Source: an uncultured Chlorobiaceae bacterium (lineage in GTDB: Bacteria; Bacteroidota; Chlorobiia; Chlorobiales; Chlorobiaceae). Taken from it: a stretch of DNA of 43,740 nt. How positions within the stretch are numbered: position 1 is the stretch's first letter; each line of letters starts with the position of its first letter. Shown here piece after piece: positions 18,374-27,487 of this stretch. Location of the stretch: positions 1 to 43,740 of the forward strand of contig CAJAIK010000039.1 of NCBI GenBank assembly GCA_903939765.1. The letters are read 5' to 3'. The translations under genes and the position numbers were made by a program. The notes beneath the pieces were generated by a model that ran no database searches, had not been told where the DNA came from, and saw nothing but the letters and a program-made list of their open reading frames with translations.

Positions 18374-18540
18374 TCTGACCCTTATCAACTCTGCCAGGGT
18401 TCTCCAGACTCTGAACAATGTTGCAAAATTGTGACAAACAACGTTTCCATTTTTACCGTACATTCAGAAACATTTAAAACGGATGATAGTGACACCGCTT
18501 GCAGTAATTTTATACTCAATCAATTTTGATAATACCAAAA

Positions 18541-18915
18541 ATGTCCATAACGGCTGTAATCCAGGTTTTTGATCCCGCATTGTGCTGCAGCAGTGGCGTG
18601 TGCGGCATCGATGTCGATCAAGCTTTGGTCAGCTTTTCGGCTGACGTTGATTGGGCTCTGCAAAATGGGGCTCAGATAGAGCGCTTCAATCTGGCCCGGC
18701 AACCGCTGGCCTTTGCAGAAAACCAGACGGTAAAAATCTTTCTCGACAGTTTGGGGGCAGAGGCCCTGCCGCTGATTCTTGTCGATGGCGAAGTGCTCTT
18801 GAGTGGCCGATACCCAAGCCGGGCTGAACTTGCTGGCTGGGCATCCATAACACTGCCAACCGCAGAGTCGAAACCGGGCAAAAGTTGCTGCTCCGATAGC
18901 AATTGCTGCGGATAA
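18541..18915 (+). CDS. arsD: Arsenic metallochaperone ArsD
   Basis: A 124-residue cytoplasmic metallochaperone that delivers arsenite to ArsA. The metal site ALCCSSGVCG is present (Cys15, Cys16, Cys21 in this numbering), followed by the conserved VDQALVSFSADVDWAL. The thioredoxin-fold middle reads GAEALPLILVDGEVLLSGRYP. The C-terminus has two vicinal Cys pairs (SCCSDSNCCG), as in plasmid R773 ArsD. ATG 18541 is used instead of TTG 18526. The stop is 17 bp before arsA. ArsD can also act as a weak repressor, but no inverted-repeat operator is obvious upstream. Confidence 0.94.
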   Translation: MSITAVIQVFDPALCCSSGVCGIDVDQALVSFSADVDWALQNGAQIERFNLARQPLAFAENQTVKIFLDSLGAEALPLILVDGEVLLSGRYPSRAELAGWASITLPTAESKPGKSCCSDSNCCG

Positions 18916-18932
18916 TTCACGAAACCACTCTA

Positions 18933-20705
18933 ATGAAATTTCTCAAAGAGCCTCCACGCTTCCTTTTCTTTACCGGAAAAGGGGGCGTTGGCAAAACCTC
19001 AATTGCCTGCGCAACGGCCATGAAACTCGCTGAAGCCGGGCGACAAATTTTACTGGTGAGCACTGACCCTGCCTCTAATGTCGGCCAGGTTTTCGGTATC
19101 ACAATCGGCAGCAAAATCACTCCTGTCGATGCCGTTTCGGGCCTTTTTGCGCTCGAAATTGACCCGCAGGCAGCGGCACAGCACTATCGCGACCGCATCG
19201 TCAACCCGGTACGCACTCTCTTGCCAGAGAGCATCGTCAAGAGCATTGAGGAACAGCTATCCGGTGCCTGCACAACGGAGATTGCCGCCTTCGACGAGTT
19301 CACCGCCCTCTTGACCGACTCAGCCCTGACCGCCGACTTCGACCACATCATCTTCGATACGGCACCAACCGGACACACCATCCGGCTGCTGCAACTTCCC
19401 GGCGCATGGACCGGTTTTCTTGAAGAGGGCAAGGGTGACGTCTCATGCCTCGGCCCGCTGGCCGGTCTTGAAAAGCAGCGCTCCCAGTACAGGGAGGCCC
19501 TCGAAGCCTTGGCCGACCCCTTGCGTACGCGCCTGGTTCTGGTCTCGAGAGCCCAGCAATCCACGTTGCGCGAAGTCGCCCGAACCTGTGAAGAGCTCGC
19601 CGCAATTGGCATCTCACAACACTATCTTATCATCAACGGCATACTTCCCCAACGCGAAGCGGCAGAGGATGCACTTGCGGCTGCACTCTTTTCGCGTGAG
19701 CAAGCCGCATTATCGGCCATGCCGGAGAGCCTCAGGGCATTGCCGACCGATCATGTCGCACTCAAGGCCTTCAATCTGGTCGGCCTTGAAGCCCTGCACC
19801 AGTTACTCTCCGACAATGAGCAGCTCTCGTTTTTCACTGAAGAAGCAATCACACTCAACACTCCCGGCCTCCTGACACTGGTTGACGACATCGCACGCAA
19901 AGGCAAGGGCCTTGTCATGTTCATGGGTAAAGGAGGGGTTGGCAAAACAACCCTTGCCGCCGCAGTAGCTCTTGAACTTGCCCGTCGCGGCCTGCCGGTG
20001 CATCTTACCACCTCCGACCCAGCGGCTCACCTCGCCGAAACATTGAACGGCTCCATGGAGATGCTCACCGTCAGCCGAATCGATCCCCGCGCCGAAACCG
20101 AACGCTACCAGAAAGAGGTGATGAGTACCAAAGGAAAGGAGCTCGACCTGGAAGGGATTGCCCTGCTCGAAGAGGACTTGCGCTCGCCCTGCACCGAAGA
20201 AATTGCCGTATTCCAGGCTTTTTCACGCATCATCAGTGAGGCCGACCAAAAATTTGTTATCATGGATACGGCGCCTACCGGTCATACCCTGCTGCTGCTC
20301 GATGCAACAGGAGCCTATCACCGTGAATTCACCCGTCAAAGTGGAACAGAAAAGCAGCACCATCTCACGCCGATGACGCGGATGCAAGACCCGGAAAAGA
20401 CCAGTATCGTGCTCGTGACGCTGGCAGAAACTACTCCTGTGCTCGAAACCGCCAATCTGCAAGCGGAGTTGCGACGAGCTGGCATTGAACCGTGGGGTTG
20501 GGTTATCAATAACAGCGTAGCCGCTGCCAAACCACAATCCCCACTTCTCAAGCAGCGAGCACACAACGAACTGAACGAGATTGACGCCGTGGCCCGCCTT
20601 TATGCCACCCGCTACGCCGTCGTACCGTTGCTGCGTGAAGAGCCAACAGGAGCGAACCGGCTTCTGAAGCTCATCCAAGCCGAGGTGAGAGAGCACACAA
20701 TATAA
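18933..20705 (+). CDS. arsA: Arsenite-stimulated ATPase ArsA, two-domain form
   Basis: A 590-residue ATPase made of two homologous halves that drives arsenite export through an ArsB or ACR3 pore. Each half has a Walker A motif (FFTGKGGVGKTS near residue 15, FMGKGGVGKTT near 330) and a DTAPTGHT switch (FDTAPTGHTIRLL, MDTAPTGHTLLLL). The three metalloid cysteines of E. coli ArsA appear to be conserved in SGACTTEI, DVSCLGPL and RSPCTEEI. ATG 18933 is preferred to an upstream TTG because the protein then starts directly before the first beta strand. It is cotranscribed with arsD. Its likely partner, acr3, is at 1688-2743. Confidence 0.95.
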   Translation: MKFLKEPPRFLFFTGKGGVGKTSIACATAMKLAEAGRQILLVSTDPASNVGQVFGITIGSKITPVDAVSGLFALEIDPQAAAQHYRDRIVNPVRTLLPESIVKSIEEQLSGACTTEIAAFDEFTALLTDSALTADFDHIIFDTAPTGHTIRLLQLPGAWTGFLEEGKGDVSCLGPLAGLEKQRSQYREALEALADPLRTRLVLVSRAQQSTLREVARTCEELAAIGISQHYLIINGILPQREAAEDALAAALFSREQAALSAMPESLRALPTDHVALKAFNLVGLEALHQLLSDNEQLSFFTEEAITLNTPGLLTLVDDIARKGKGLVMFMGKGGVGKTTLAAAVALELARRGLPVHLTTSDPAAHLAETLNGSMEMLTVSRIDPRAETERYQKEVMSTKGKELDLEGIALLEEDLRSPCTEEIAVFQAFSRIISEADQKFVIMDTAPTGHTLLLLDATGAYHREFTRQSGTEKQHHLTPMTRMQDPEKTSIVLVTLAETTPVLETANLQAELRRAGIEPWGWVINNSVAAAKPQSPLLKQRAHNELNEIDAVARLYATRYAVVPLLREEPTGANRLLKLIQAEVREHTI

Positions 20706-20717
20706 AAGTTGCATACC

Positions 20718-21428
20718 ATGTCAAATCCACAGATTCTTGTTGTCGAAGATGACCAGAACCTTGCAAAACTGCTTGAATATAATCTTAACAGGGCAGGCTA
20801 TAGATGTCACCTTTCCGGCACCGCTGAAGATGGGCTTGAGCAGCTCTCAAAAAAAAGCGTTGATCTTGTGCTGCTTGATGTGATGCTGCCAGGGATGGAC
20901 GGCTTTGAACTCTGCCGAAGAATCAGACAGCATCAGCGTTACAAAGATATCCCCATCATCATGGTGACGGCCAAAGGAGAGGAGATTGACCGGATTTTGG
21001 GATTTGAGCTCGGCATTGATGACTATGTGGTCAAACCCTTCAGCCCCCGTGAGCTGACACTGCGCATACGGGCAATCCTCAAGCGCGATCACCGGCAGAG
21101 CGGAAAAACGGAGGAACTGCTCAAGGCAGGAGCCCTTGAAATTGATCTGACGCGCCACCTTGTGATGCTTGAAGGCAAGGAGCTTGTGGTGACACTGATG
21201 GAGTTCAAGCTTCTGGTCGCTCTCCTCAAAAGAAAGGGAGAGGCGCAGTCGCGAGAAAGGCTGCTCAGTGATGTCTGGGATATCGATAAAAGCATCAACA
21301 CCAGAACCATCGACACACACATTACCAGAATCCGCGAAAAACTCGGCGAAACTGGTCGCATGATCACAACCGTTCGCGGACTTGGTTACAAATTTGAAGA
21401 AAAAGAGGGTGATGACCATGCCGCCTAA
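20718..21428 (+). CDS. phoB: PhoB-type response regulator (OmpR family)
   Basis: A 236-residue response regulator. The receiver domain has the acidic pair VVEDDQ, the phosphorylation site Asp54 in LLLDVMLPGMDG, the Thr of IIMVTAK and the Lys of DDYVVKPFSPRE. The C-terminal winged helix ends in SINTRTIDTHITRIREKLGE and TVRGLGYKFE. ATG 20718 lies 12 bp after the arsA stop, so arsD-arsA-phoB-phoR could be one transcript. Its kinase gene overlaps its 3' end. Assignment to phosphate control rests on the neighbouring ppk, phoU and phoA genes and on overall PhoB-like sequence. Some other OmpR-type role cannot be excluded. Confidence 0.88.
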   Translation: MSNPQILVVEDDQNLAKLLEYNLNRAGYRCHLSGTAEDGLEQLSKKSVDLVLLDVMLPGMDGFELCRRIRQHQRYKDIPIIMVTAKGEEIDRILGFELGIDDYVVKPFSPRELTLRIRAILKRDHRQSGKTEELLKAGALEIDLTRHLVMLEGKELVVTLMEFKLLVALLKRKGEAQSRERLLSDVWDIDKSINTRTIDTHITRIREKLGETGRMITTVRGLGYKFEEKEGDDHAA

Positions 21429-23217
21429 ACTCTCCGTCAAGCTTGGCCTTGTCATCGGGATGATTATTTTTTTTTCCACAGTCATCAGCTATTTTTCGAT
21501 TGAGGGTCGATTGACGGAGATACTGGTCTCGGCAACAAAAAAGGAGCTTCACCGCGATCTTCTGTTCAACAAACAGATGTTCGAAGAGGAATCGCGGGAA
21601 TGGCAGACAAATGAGCAAAGCAGCGCATGGGTCGAGCGTATCGCACATGCGCTCGACATCCGGGTCACACTGATTGATCTTCAGGGAGAGGTCATCGCCG
21701 ACTCCGCTATCCCCCCCGGCAAGCTCTACGCAATGGAGAACCATTGGAACAGGCCGGAAGTACAGGAGGCCATTACAAAAGGGTACGGCGAAAGAACCCG
21801 GTACAGTCAAACCGTCAAAGAGCACATGCTCTATTTGGCCATCCCGGTCGGTTTGCCAAAACCCTATGCTATCCTGCGATTCGGCAAACCACTTTACGAT
21901 ATCGGAGTGTTCGACAATGGAATTCAAAAAGAGATCAACCAAGGGATCTTTCTTTCGCTCTTCTTCTCCCTGTTTACAGGTTTTCTGGCATCGTTTTTTC
22001 TGACCCGTCCGCTCAGGGTACTTGCAAAAAGCGCAACAAGAAGGATTAATGGCGACTATTCAGGCAGCATCCCGGTTGTCAGCAAGGATGAAACAGGCCT
22101 CTTTGCCCGCGCACTGAACGTGATGACGGATGAAATCAGGCAACTGCAGCGCAGCGAAGAGTGGCTCCGGACGGTGTTTTCAGGTATTCGTGAGGCGATC
22201 ATTGTCACCGACGCGGCTGGCGACATCATTCTTGTCAACCCGGCAGCATCGAGAATGTTCCGCATCGACGGAACCATGTTCAAGTCGCGCCCGCTCCACC
22301 ATCTCTCCGACAGCAAGCTTCAGGAGCTGTTTGCAAAAGTACACTGCACGCGCATCGCCCTGCGCAAAGAGGAGATGGCACTCATAACCAAAAAGGGAGA
22401 GCGCATCATGCAAATCAGCTCCATGCCACTCACCAAAGAGGCCCAGTTCGAGGGAACCGTTTTTGTTTTGAACGACATCACCAAACTTCGCAACCTTGAA
22501 GCAATACGCCGGGATTTTGTCTCCAGTGTTTCACACGAACTGCGCACGCCGCTTACCGTCATCACCGGCTACGCCGAGACACTGCTCGACGGAGCCATGC
22601 TTGAGCCCGAACATGCCACACCCTTCCTGCAAATTATCCTGCAGGCAAGCCAGCAACTCACCGCTCTTGTGAACGATGTGCTCGACCTGTCCAAAATTGA
22701 ATCGGGCTATATTGAATACCAATTCAGTGCGGTTGACATCAAAAGTATTGTGCAGAAATCAGTTAATCTTCTGCAACATGAAGTTGAAAAAAAGCAGATC
22801 AAGCTTGAAATCCATATCCCCGAAGAGCTTCCTCCAGTTTTTGCCGATCCCCGCTATCTCGATATTATTATTCGCAACCTCCTCGATAACGCCATCAAAT
22901 ACGTTGACGAGCGCAACGGGAGAGTCAGGATTTCAGTATTCAGAAGTGGAGATATGATCCGGCTGGAGGTCGAAGATAACGGTATCGGCATATCGAAATC
23001 CGATCTTGACCGTATCTTTGAGCGCTTCTACCGGGTCGACAAAGCCCGTTCACGCGAGCGCGGAGGAACCGGCCTCGGGCTTGCCATTGTCAAGCACATT
23101 ATTCTGGCCCACAAAGGCAACGTCGAAGTACGCTCACGTATCAACCACGGCTCGGTCTTCAGTGTGGTTTTGAGAATGGCGACGGCAGAGTCAGTTAAAT
23201 CAGCAAGATTTAACTGA
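21418..23217 (+). CDS. phoR: PhoR-type sensor histidine kinase
   Basis: A 599-residue membrane kinase. Transmembrane helix 1 lies near residues 8-25 (LGLVIGMIIFFSTVISYFSI), a periplasmic sensor region follows, and helix 2 is FLSLFFSLFTGFLASFFL near 180. Then come HAMP (RPLRVLAKSATRRINGDYSG), a PAS domain (VFSGIREAIIVTDAAGDIIL), HisKA with the phosphorylated His373 in SSVSHELRTPLTVI, and HATPase boxes (IRNLLDNAIKYV, EDNGIGIS, ERGGTGLGLAIVKHI). ATG 21418 has AGAGGG 8 bases upstream and overlaps phoB by 11 bp. The order TM-HAMP-PAS-HisKA-HATPase is that of PhoR. It should phosphorylate the neighbouring regulator. Confidence 0.9.
   Translation: MPPKLSVKLGLVIGMIIFFSTVISYFSIEGRLTEILVSATKKELHRDLLFNKQMFEEESREWQTNEQSSAWVERIAHALDIRVTLIDLQGEVIADSAIPPGKLYAMENHWNRPEVQEAITKGYGERTRYSQTVKEHMLYLAIPVGLPKPYAILRFGKPLYDIGVFDNGIQKEINQGIFLSLFFSLFTGFLASFFLTRPLRVLAKSATRRINGDYSGSIPVVSKDETGLFARALNVMTDEIRQLQRSEEWLRTVFSGIREAIIVTDAAGDIILVNPAASRMFRIDGTMFKSRPLHHLSDSKLQELFAKVHCTRIALRKEEMALITKKGERIMQISSMPLTKEAQFEGTVFVLNDITKLRNLEAIRRDFVSSVSHELRTPLTVITGYAETLLDGAMLEPEHATPFLQIILQASQQLTALVNDVLDLSKIESGYIEYQFSAVDIKSIVQKSVNLLQHEVEKKQIKLEIHIPEELPPVFADPRYLDIIIRNLLDNAIKYVDERNGRVRISVFRSGDMIRLEVEDNGIGISKSDLDRIFERFYRVDKARSRERGGTGLGLAIVKHIILAHKGNVEVRSRINHGSVFSVVLRMATAESVKSARFN
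23191..23217 (+). terminator. Perfect hairpin at the phoR stop codon
   Basis: An 11-bp perfect inverted repeat (23191-23201 and 23207-23217) with a 5-base loop includes the phoR stop codon in its right arm. No run of T follows directly, so termination or mRNA 3'-end stabilisation are both possible. Confidence 0.45.
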
Positions 23218-23304
23218 TCACACATTTATTACGTCAAGACCGTTCTTTATCCAAAGTGATTCATTTTTTATTACATTGGAGACGGAACATAAAACGTCAT
23301 CATT

Positions 23305-23529
23305 ATGAACGATTGGCAAAAACGGATCACCCTTAACCCCGAACAATGTGGCGGAAGACCTTGCATTCGAGGATTGCGTATAAGGGTAATTGATATCCTT
23401 GATCTGCTGGCAACTGGCCTCAGCCATGACGAGATTCTTGAGGAACTGCCCGATCTCGAAAAAGAGGATATTCAGGCTGCGCTGAAATATGCAAGCCACA
23501 AACTTGATCATCCCGTCATTACTGCATGA
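23305..23529 (+). CDS. DUF433-family antitoxin
   Basis: A 74-residue protein of the DUF433 (VapB-like) family. It shows the family signatures ITLNPEQCGGRPCIRGLRI (pattern P..GGxPxIxGTRI), then a winged-helix-like segment VIDILDLLATGLSHDEILEE and LPDLEKEDIQAALKYA. DUF433 genes usually pair with PIN-like DUF5615 toxin genes, and such a gene follows with a 4-bp overlap (ATGA). It is expected to neutralise the toxin and repress its own promoter. It starts 87 bp after phoR and looks complete. Confidence 0.88.
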   Translation: MNDWQKRITLNPEQCGGRPCIRGLRIRVIDILDLLATGLSHDEILEELPDLEKEDIQAALKYASHKLDHPVITA

Positions 23530-23870
23530 TCATCTGGATCGACGCACAGCTATCCCCCTCTCTGGCTGCATGGATCAACCGCAACTACCCGAATATTCAG
23601 GCACAATCAGTGAGAACTCTTGATCTTCAGCGAGCAGATGACCGTACCATATTTGATGCAGCAAAACACGCCGAAGCAGTGATTATGAGTAAAGATTCTG
23701 ATTTCCTGAAACTGGTCGATCAGTTTGGTACGCCGCCTCAAATCATCTGGATCACTTGTGGTAACACCTCGAACAACAGAATGAGAGAGGTCCTTGAAAA
23801 TTCACTTCAGATGGCTGTGGAACTGATCCATGCAGGCGAGCCGATCGTGGAAATCGGTGACAAAGCCTGA
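23526..23870 (+). CDS. DUF5615-family PIN-like toxin
   Basis: A 114-residue protein with a PIN-like fold. Acidic residues expected at the metal site are visible in IIWIDAQLSP (start), ADDRTIFDAAKH and VIMSKDSDFLKL, followed by the conserved PPQIIWITCGNTSN. DUF5615 proteins are presumed ribonuclease toxins of type II modules and are nearly always encoded after DUF433 antitoxins, as here, with an ATGA overlap. The module appears intact and may be active. Confidence 0.87.
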   Translation: MIIWIDAQLSPSLAAWINRNYPNIQAQSVRTLDLQRADDRTIFDAAKHAEAVIMSKDSDFLKLVDQFGTPPQIIWITCGNTSNNRMREVLENSLQMAVELIHAGEPIVEIGDKA

Positions 23871-23919
23871 ATTTTCTGCAGTTACTGTCACTCTATCGCT
23901 GCGTATATCTCCTTAAACG

Positions 23920-24155
23920 GCCACCTTCCGGTACCGGTTCACCGCCAGCGTCACCATCACGGCAGCATAGCCAACCAGCCAGAGTACCTGCACGCGAATC
24001 TCCATCAATCCTGACCCTTTGAGCATGACTCGGCGCATAATGTCGACGAAGTGGCGGACGGGGTTGATCAGGGTCATGGTCTGGGCCAAGTGGGGCATAC
24101 TTTCGATGGCGGTGAAGAGGCCGCTCATCAGCGTGAAGATGACCATGAAAAACCA
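23920..24155 (-). pseudogene. Duplicated 3' fragment of the ABC-2 permease gene
   Basis: This 236-bp stretch corresponds almost base for base to 25061-25296, the 3' end of the intact permease gene in the same orientation. It encodes the last transmembrane part (FFMVIFTLMSGLFTAIESM through NRYRKVAV) but lacks the first three quarters of the gene. Upstream of 24155 the similarity stops abruptly. The substitutions are scattered and mostly synonymous, so the copy is not very recent. The interval between the two copies holds an intact VapBC-like module. Confidence 0.85.
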
Positions 24156-24228
24156 ATCATGACCGGGCCGCAAGAAGTAAAAAAACAGCGACACAAGGAC
24201 AAACTCCGGAGCATCCTGTAGGTTTATG

Positions 24229-24618
24229 CTACAACAGCCTGTTCTCCAGTTCTACATAACCGCTGAATTTTCGATCAGAGGACATAAGACTCGAATGATG
24301 CACGAGAGCTGTTGCAATGATAATTCTATCCTGAGGGTCACTGTGGTGCTCAGGTAATTTAACTGCGACACATGCAATTTCAGGAGTAACGGGCAGTAAT
24401 TTTATTCCTGAAGCATCAAGGGCCTTTTCAAACCAATCACTCTTGCCTGCAGGTAAAACAATAGGACCGTGGTGCTCCAGCCAAGCCACTTCAAAACAGC
24501 TTATTGCCGATACAGCTACGACATCTGAGTTTGTAATCTGCTCTAATCGACTTTGATCAAGATGATCAGTATCATTGTTGACCCACCAAAGCCATATATG
24601 AGTATCAAGAACAATCAT
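24229..24618 (-). CDS. vapC: VapC-family PIN-domain ribonuclease toxin
   Basis: A 129-residue PIN-domain toxin. The four acidic metal-site positions are present: Asp5 in MIVLDTHIWLWW, Glu in AISCFEVAWLE (about 44), Asp in DPQDRIIIATAL (about 96) and Asp in MSSDRKFSGY (about 114). VapC proteins cleave specific RNAs and stop growth when not bound by their antitoxin. Its start overlaps the antitoxin stop in ATGA. The module sits between the intact permease gene and its duplicated 3' fragment, which suggests arrival on a small mobile segment. Confidence 0.88.
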   Translation of the reverse strand: MIVLDTHIWLWWVNNDTDHLDQSRLEQITNSDVVAVSAISCFEVAWLEHHGPIVLPAGKSDWFEKALDASGIKLLPVTPEIACVAVKLPEHHSDPQDRIIIATALVHHSSLMSSDRKFSGYVELENRLL

Positions 24619-24845
24619 TCAGGCAAATCCCAACTGGAACAGGGAGCGCTGCTCATGATATCGCCCTTAATGATAACTTTTCCTGCAATATCAGGATGTG
24701 GCACCCGACGAAAGGCCGCCGTAGAAACAGCATCATCTGAAATAACCAGAAAAATAGCCCCAAGCTTTTTGTTTGGGGGTAATTTTGGAACCCGCTTCAG
24801 TTTACCCGCCATATCAGTCTCCAACATCAATCGTTCTGCATACAT
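24615..24845 (-). CDS. Antitoxin of the VapC-like toxin
   Basis: A 76-residue protein immediately upstream of, and overlapping, the PIN toxin gene by 4 bp. The position and coupling identify it as the antitoxin. The sequence has a basic segment KLKRVPKLPPNKKLG, a central AIFLVISDDAVSTAAF and a C-terminal tail that probably wraps the toxin. I do not recognise a classic AbrB, MazE or Phd fold. The exact start is uncertain: ATG 24845, or internal ATGs at about 24827 and 24812. Confidence 0.65.
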   Translation of the reverse strand: MYAERLMLETDMAGKLKRVPKLPPNKKLGAIFLVISDDAVSTAAFRRVPHPDIAGKVIIKGDIMSSAPCSSWDLPE

Positions 24846-25053
24846 AATTTCAACTCAAATAAACCGTTACGTTGAATAACACAAATCAAATATCACCAAT
24901 ATTCTGCTCCTTTAAAAAGATAAAGAGTTTATCAAACTTAACCCACACAAAAAATTTTCGATAGTCGGCGTTACCAACCTGATACGCAAGCACAGGCAGA
25001 GAAGCCTTTAATCCACTCCCCTTTCAGACAAAACCGATGAACGTGATGACCAC

Positions 25054-26175
25054 TCACGCAGCCACCTTCCGGTACCGGTTCACCGCCAGCGTAACCATCA
25101 CGGCAGCATAGCCAACCAGCCAGAGTAACTGCACCCGAATCTCCATCAATCCTGACCCTTTCAGCATGACGCGGCGCATGATGTCGACAAAGTGGCGGAC
25201 GGGATTGATCAAGGTCATGGTCTGGGCCCAGTGGGGCATGCTTTCGATGGCAGTGAAGAGACCGCTCATCAGGGTGAAGATGACCATGAAGAACCAGGCG
25301 ACGAACATGGCCTGCTGCTGGGTTTCGGTGACGGTGGAGATGAGGAGCCCCATGCCGAGCACAACGAGCATGTAAATGGCTGAAACGAGGTAGATGAGCC
25401 AGTAGCTTCCGAGCATGGGAACGTGGAAGATAATGCGGGCAATCAGCAGGCCGATGCTCATTTCGGCAAGGCCGATAATCCAGAACGGAAGCAGCTTGCC
25501 GGTGATGAACTGGTAGCGCTTGATGGGGGTGACGTTGATTTGGTCGATGGTGCCGATTTCGCGCTCCCGCACCACGTTCATGCCCGAAAGAAAAAGGCCG
25601 ATGAGGGTGACAAGAATGACGAGGATGCCCGGCACCATGTAATGAGTATAATCGAGTTTGGGATTATACCAGCCTGCGGAGACAAGAGCAATCTCCGGCA
25701 TCGTTTCAAGGGTTACTGCGGCCGCTGATTTCGGCAGCTCTTCGCGGTTGAAGCTGCCGATAATCTCACTGGCATAAGCCTGGATAACGCCTGCAGAAAA
25801 GCCGTCTTCAGCATTGATCATCAGTTGCACTTTGGCGTGGCCGCTTGTGGTAAGGTCGCGCTCAAAATCGTGCGGAATAACGAGTACAAGGTCGGCGTTC
25901 CGGCTGAGCAGCTCCCCGATGCTCCCGTTGTCAGAAAAAGAGCTGCCCGTCAAGAGGAAATAACCGCCAGCGGTGAAGCGCTCCGTCAGTCGCTCCGAAA
26001 GAGCCGTGCGATCTCGGTCCTGCAAGTGCATCGGCACTCGCTTGATGTCGAAAGTTGCCGCGTTGGAGAGAATCACCAGTTGGATAAAGGGCATGACAAT
26101 GATAATCGGCAGCATACCCCGGTTGCGGAAGATCTGCAAAAACTCTTTTTGTACAAGAAACCATATTATCCGCAT
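25054..26175 (-). CDS. ABC-2 type transporter permease (YbhR-like)
   Basis: A 373-residue permease of the ABC-2 type. After the N-terminal amphipathic WFLVQKEFLQIFRNRG comes transmembrane helix 1 (MLPIIIVMPFIQLVILS), a large periplasmic loop (residues 45-180), then five helices. These include VILVTLIGLFLSGMNVVREREIGT, the typical link EREIGTIDQINVTPI, and FFMVIFTLMSGLF. It is the last gene of a split exporter operon and lies 80 bp after the other permease. YbhR-type partners export drugs or lipophilic compounds with a HlyD-like subunit. The 3' terminal 236 bp are duplicated at 23920-24155. Confidence 0.87.
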   Translation of the reverse strand: MRIIWFLVQKEFLQIFRNRGMLPIIIVMPFIQLVILSNAATFDIKRVPMHLQDRDRTALSERLTERFTAGGYFLLTGSSFSDNGSIGELLSRNADLVLVIPHDFERDLTTSGHAKVQLMINAEDGFSAGVIQAYASEIIGSFNREELPKSAAAVTLETMPEIALVSAGWYNPKLDYTHYMVPGILVILVTLIGLFLSGMNVVREREIGTIDQINVTPIKRYQFITGKLLPFWIIGLAEMSIGLLIARIIFHVPMLGSYWLIYLVSAIYMLVVLGMGLLISTVTETQQQAMFVAWFFMVIFTLMSGLFTAIESMPHWAQTMTLINPVRHFVDIMRRVMLKGSGLMEIRVQLLWLVGYAAVMVTLAVNRYRKVAA

Positions 26176-26255
26176 CGGCTTGTTCCCTCTTGATTATCCG
26201 TGAGCCTCAACGCCTCGTCATAAGCCGACGGAGTGCGGGTAAGCTGAGAAGCCCA

Positions 26256-27356
26256 CTATTGAAGCCTTGTCTTGAACTTTTTGACACTTGCCGCCATCAG
26301 CACCGTCGCCATCACAGCGAGGATGAGTGTCTCTTTCCAGATATAGCCGAAGCTTGTCCCCTTCAGCATAATGCCCCGCACAATGATAAGGTACCATTTT
26401 GCCGGAATGAGGTTGCTGATGAGGCGCAACGGCAGCGGCATACTCGCCACAGGAAAGATGAAGCCGGAGAGCAGGATGGTCGGCAAAAGCAGCCCGGCAA
26501 GGGAGATCATCATGGCAACCTGCTGCGAGTCGGTGATGGTGGAGATGAAGATGCCGAGCGAGAGCGCCGTCACAATAAAGAGGAGCGATTCGAGCATAAG
26601 CAGCGTCACACTTCCCCGGCAGGGCACGCCAAAAACAAAGGAGGCAAGCGCCACTACCGTCACCACATTGATGAAGGAGAGCAGAAAGTAGGGCACCACC
26701 TTGCCGACAATGATCTCCACCGGCCTGAGCGACGAAACCAGCAGCACCTCCATGGTACCGCTCTCCTTCTCCCGTGTAATGCTGATGGAGGTCATCAGCG
26801 CTGAGACCAGCATAAGAATCAGCGCCATCAGCCCCGGCACAAAGAGGTAGACACTTTTCAGCTCAGGGTTAAACATCATGAGCGGCACCGCATCAACGCC
26901 AACCTGTGCCGCCCCGAATGCTGCATTCCGGTACTCCTGCAGCACCGACGCCGTGTAGCCGATGATGATTTTTGAGACATTGGGGTTTGAGCCGTCGGTA
27001 ATCACCGAAACGGTCGCCCTCCCCTCCCGCATCATGCGCGCAGCAAAGCCCGGTTCAAAAACAATCCCCTCGGCAATGCTCCCCTCCGCAAAAGCTTGCT
27101 CAATCTCCTTTGTAGAATGCAGCTCCTTTGCCATGATAAAATAGCCCGAGGAGGCGAGCTTGTCGGTAATTTCACGGGTGACCGAATCATGCGACTGGTC
27201 AAAAATCCCGAGATTGACCTCCTGAATTTCGTTGCGGATGGCAAAACCGAAGAGGAGTAACTGGATAAGCGGCATCCCGAAAAGAATGGCCGCCGTTCTG
27301 CGGTCACGAAAAATGTGGTAAAACTCCTTGAGCACAAAGCCCCTGAAACTGTGCAT
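26256..27356 (-). CDS. ABC-2 type transporter permease (YbhS-like)
   Basis: A 366-residue ABC-2 permease homologous in layout to the next gene. It has an N-terminal helix FVLKEFYHIFRDRRT, transmembrane helix 1 (AAILFGMPLIQLLLFGFA), a periplasmic loop to about residue 175, and helices including VPGLMALILMLVSALMTSI with the EKESGTMEVLLVSSLRPVE link. ATG 27356 is preferred to the in-frame start at 27392 because GGAG/AGGG lies directly upstream and the protein then begins at the conserved helix. Its ATPases are encoded 8 kb upstream (35345-37076), so the operon has been broken and this gene must now use another promoter. Confidence 0.87.
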   Translation of the reverse strand: MHSFRGFVLKEFYHIFRDRRTAAILFGMPLIQLLLFGFAIRNEIQEVNLGIFDQSHDSVTREITDKLASSGYFIMAKELHSTKEIEQAFAEGSIAEGIVFEPGFAARMMREGRATVSVITDGSNPNVSKIIIGYTASVLQEYRNAAFGAAQVGVDAVPLMMFNPELKSVYLFVPGLMALILMLVSALMTSISITREKESGTMEVLLVSSLRPVEIIVGKVVPYFLLSFINVVTVVALASFVFGVPCRGSVTLLMLESLLFIVTALSLGIFISTITDSQQVAMMISLAGLLLPTILLSGFIFPVASMPLPLRLISNLIPAKWYLIIVRGIMLKGTSFGYIWKETLILAVMATVLMAASVKKFKTRLQ

Positions 27357-27487
27357 TCCCTTCACTCCGTTAGTCTCCCCATACACCAGCAATTTTTTCA
27401 GGGTTCAATGGCGTGACAAAGGTAATCAGTTTTCGGGATGATCGGAGAGGCATGGCATTACATCCCGGAATTACATCAAGAAGCACG

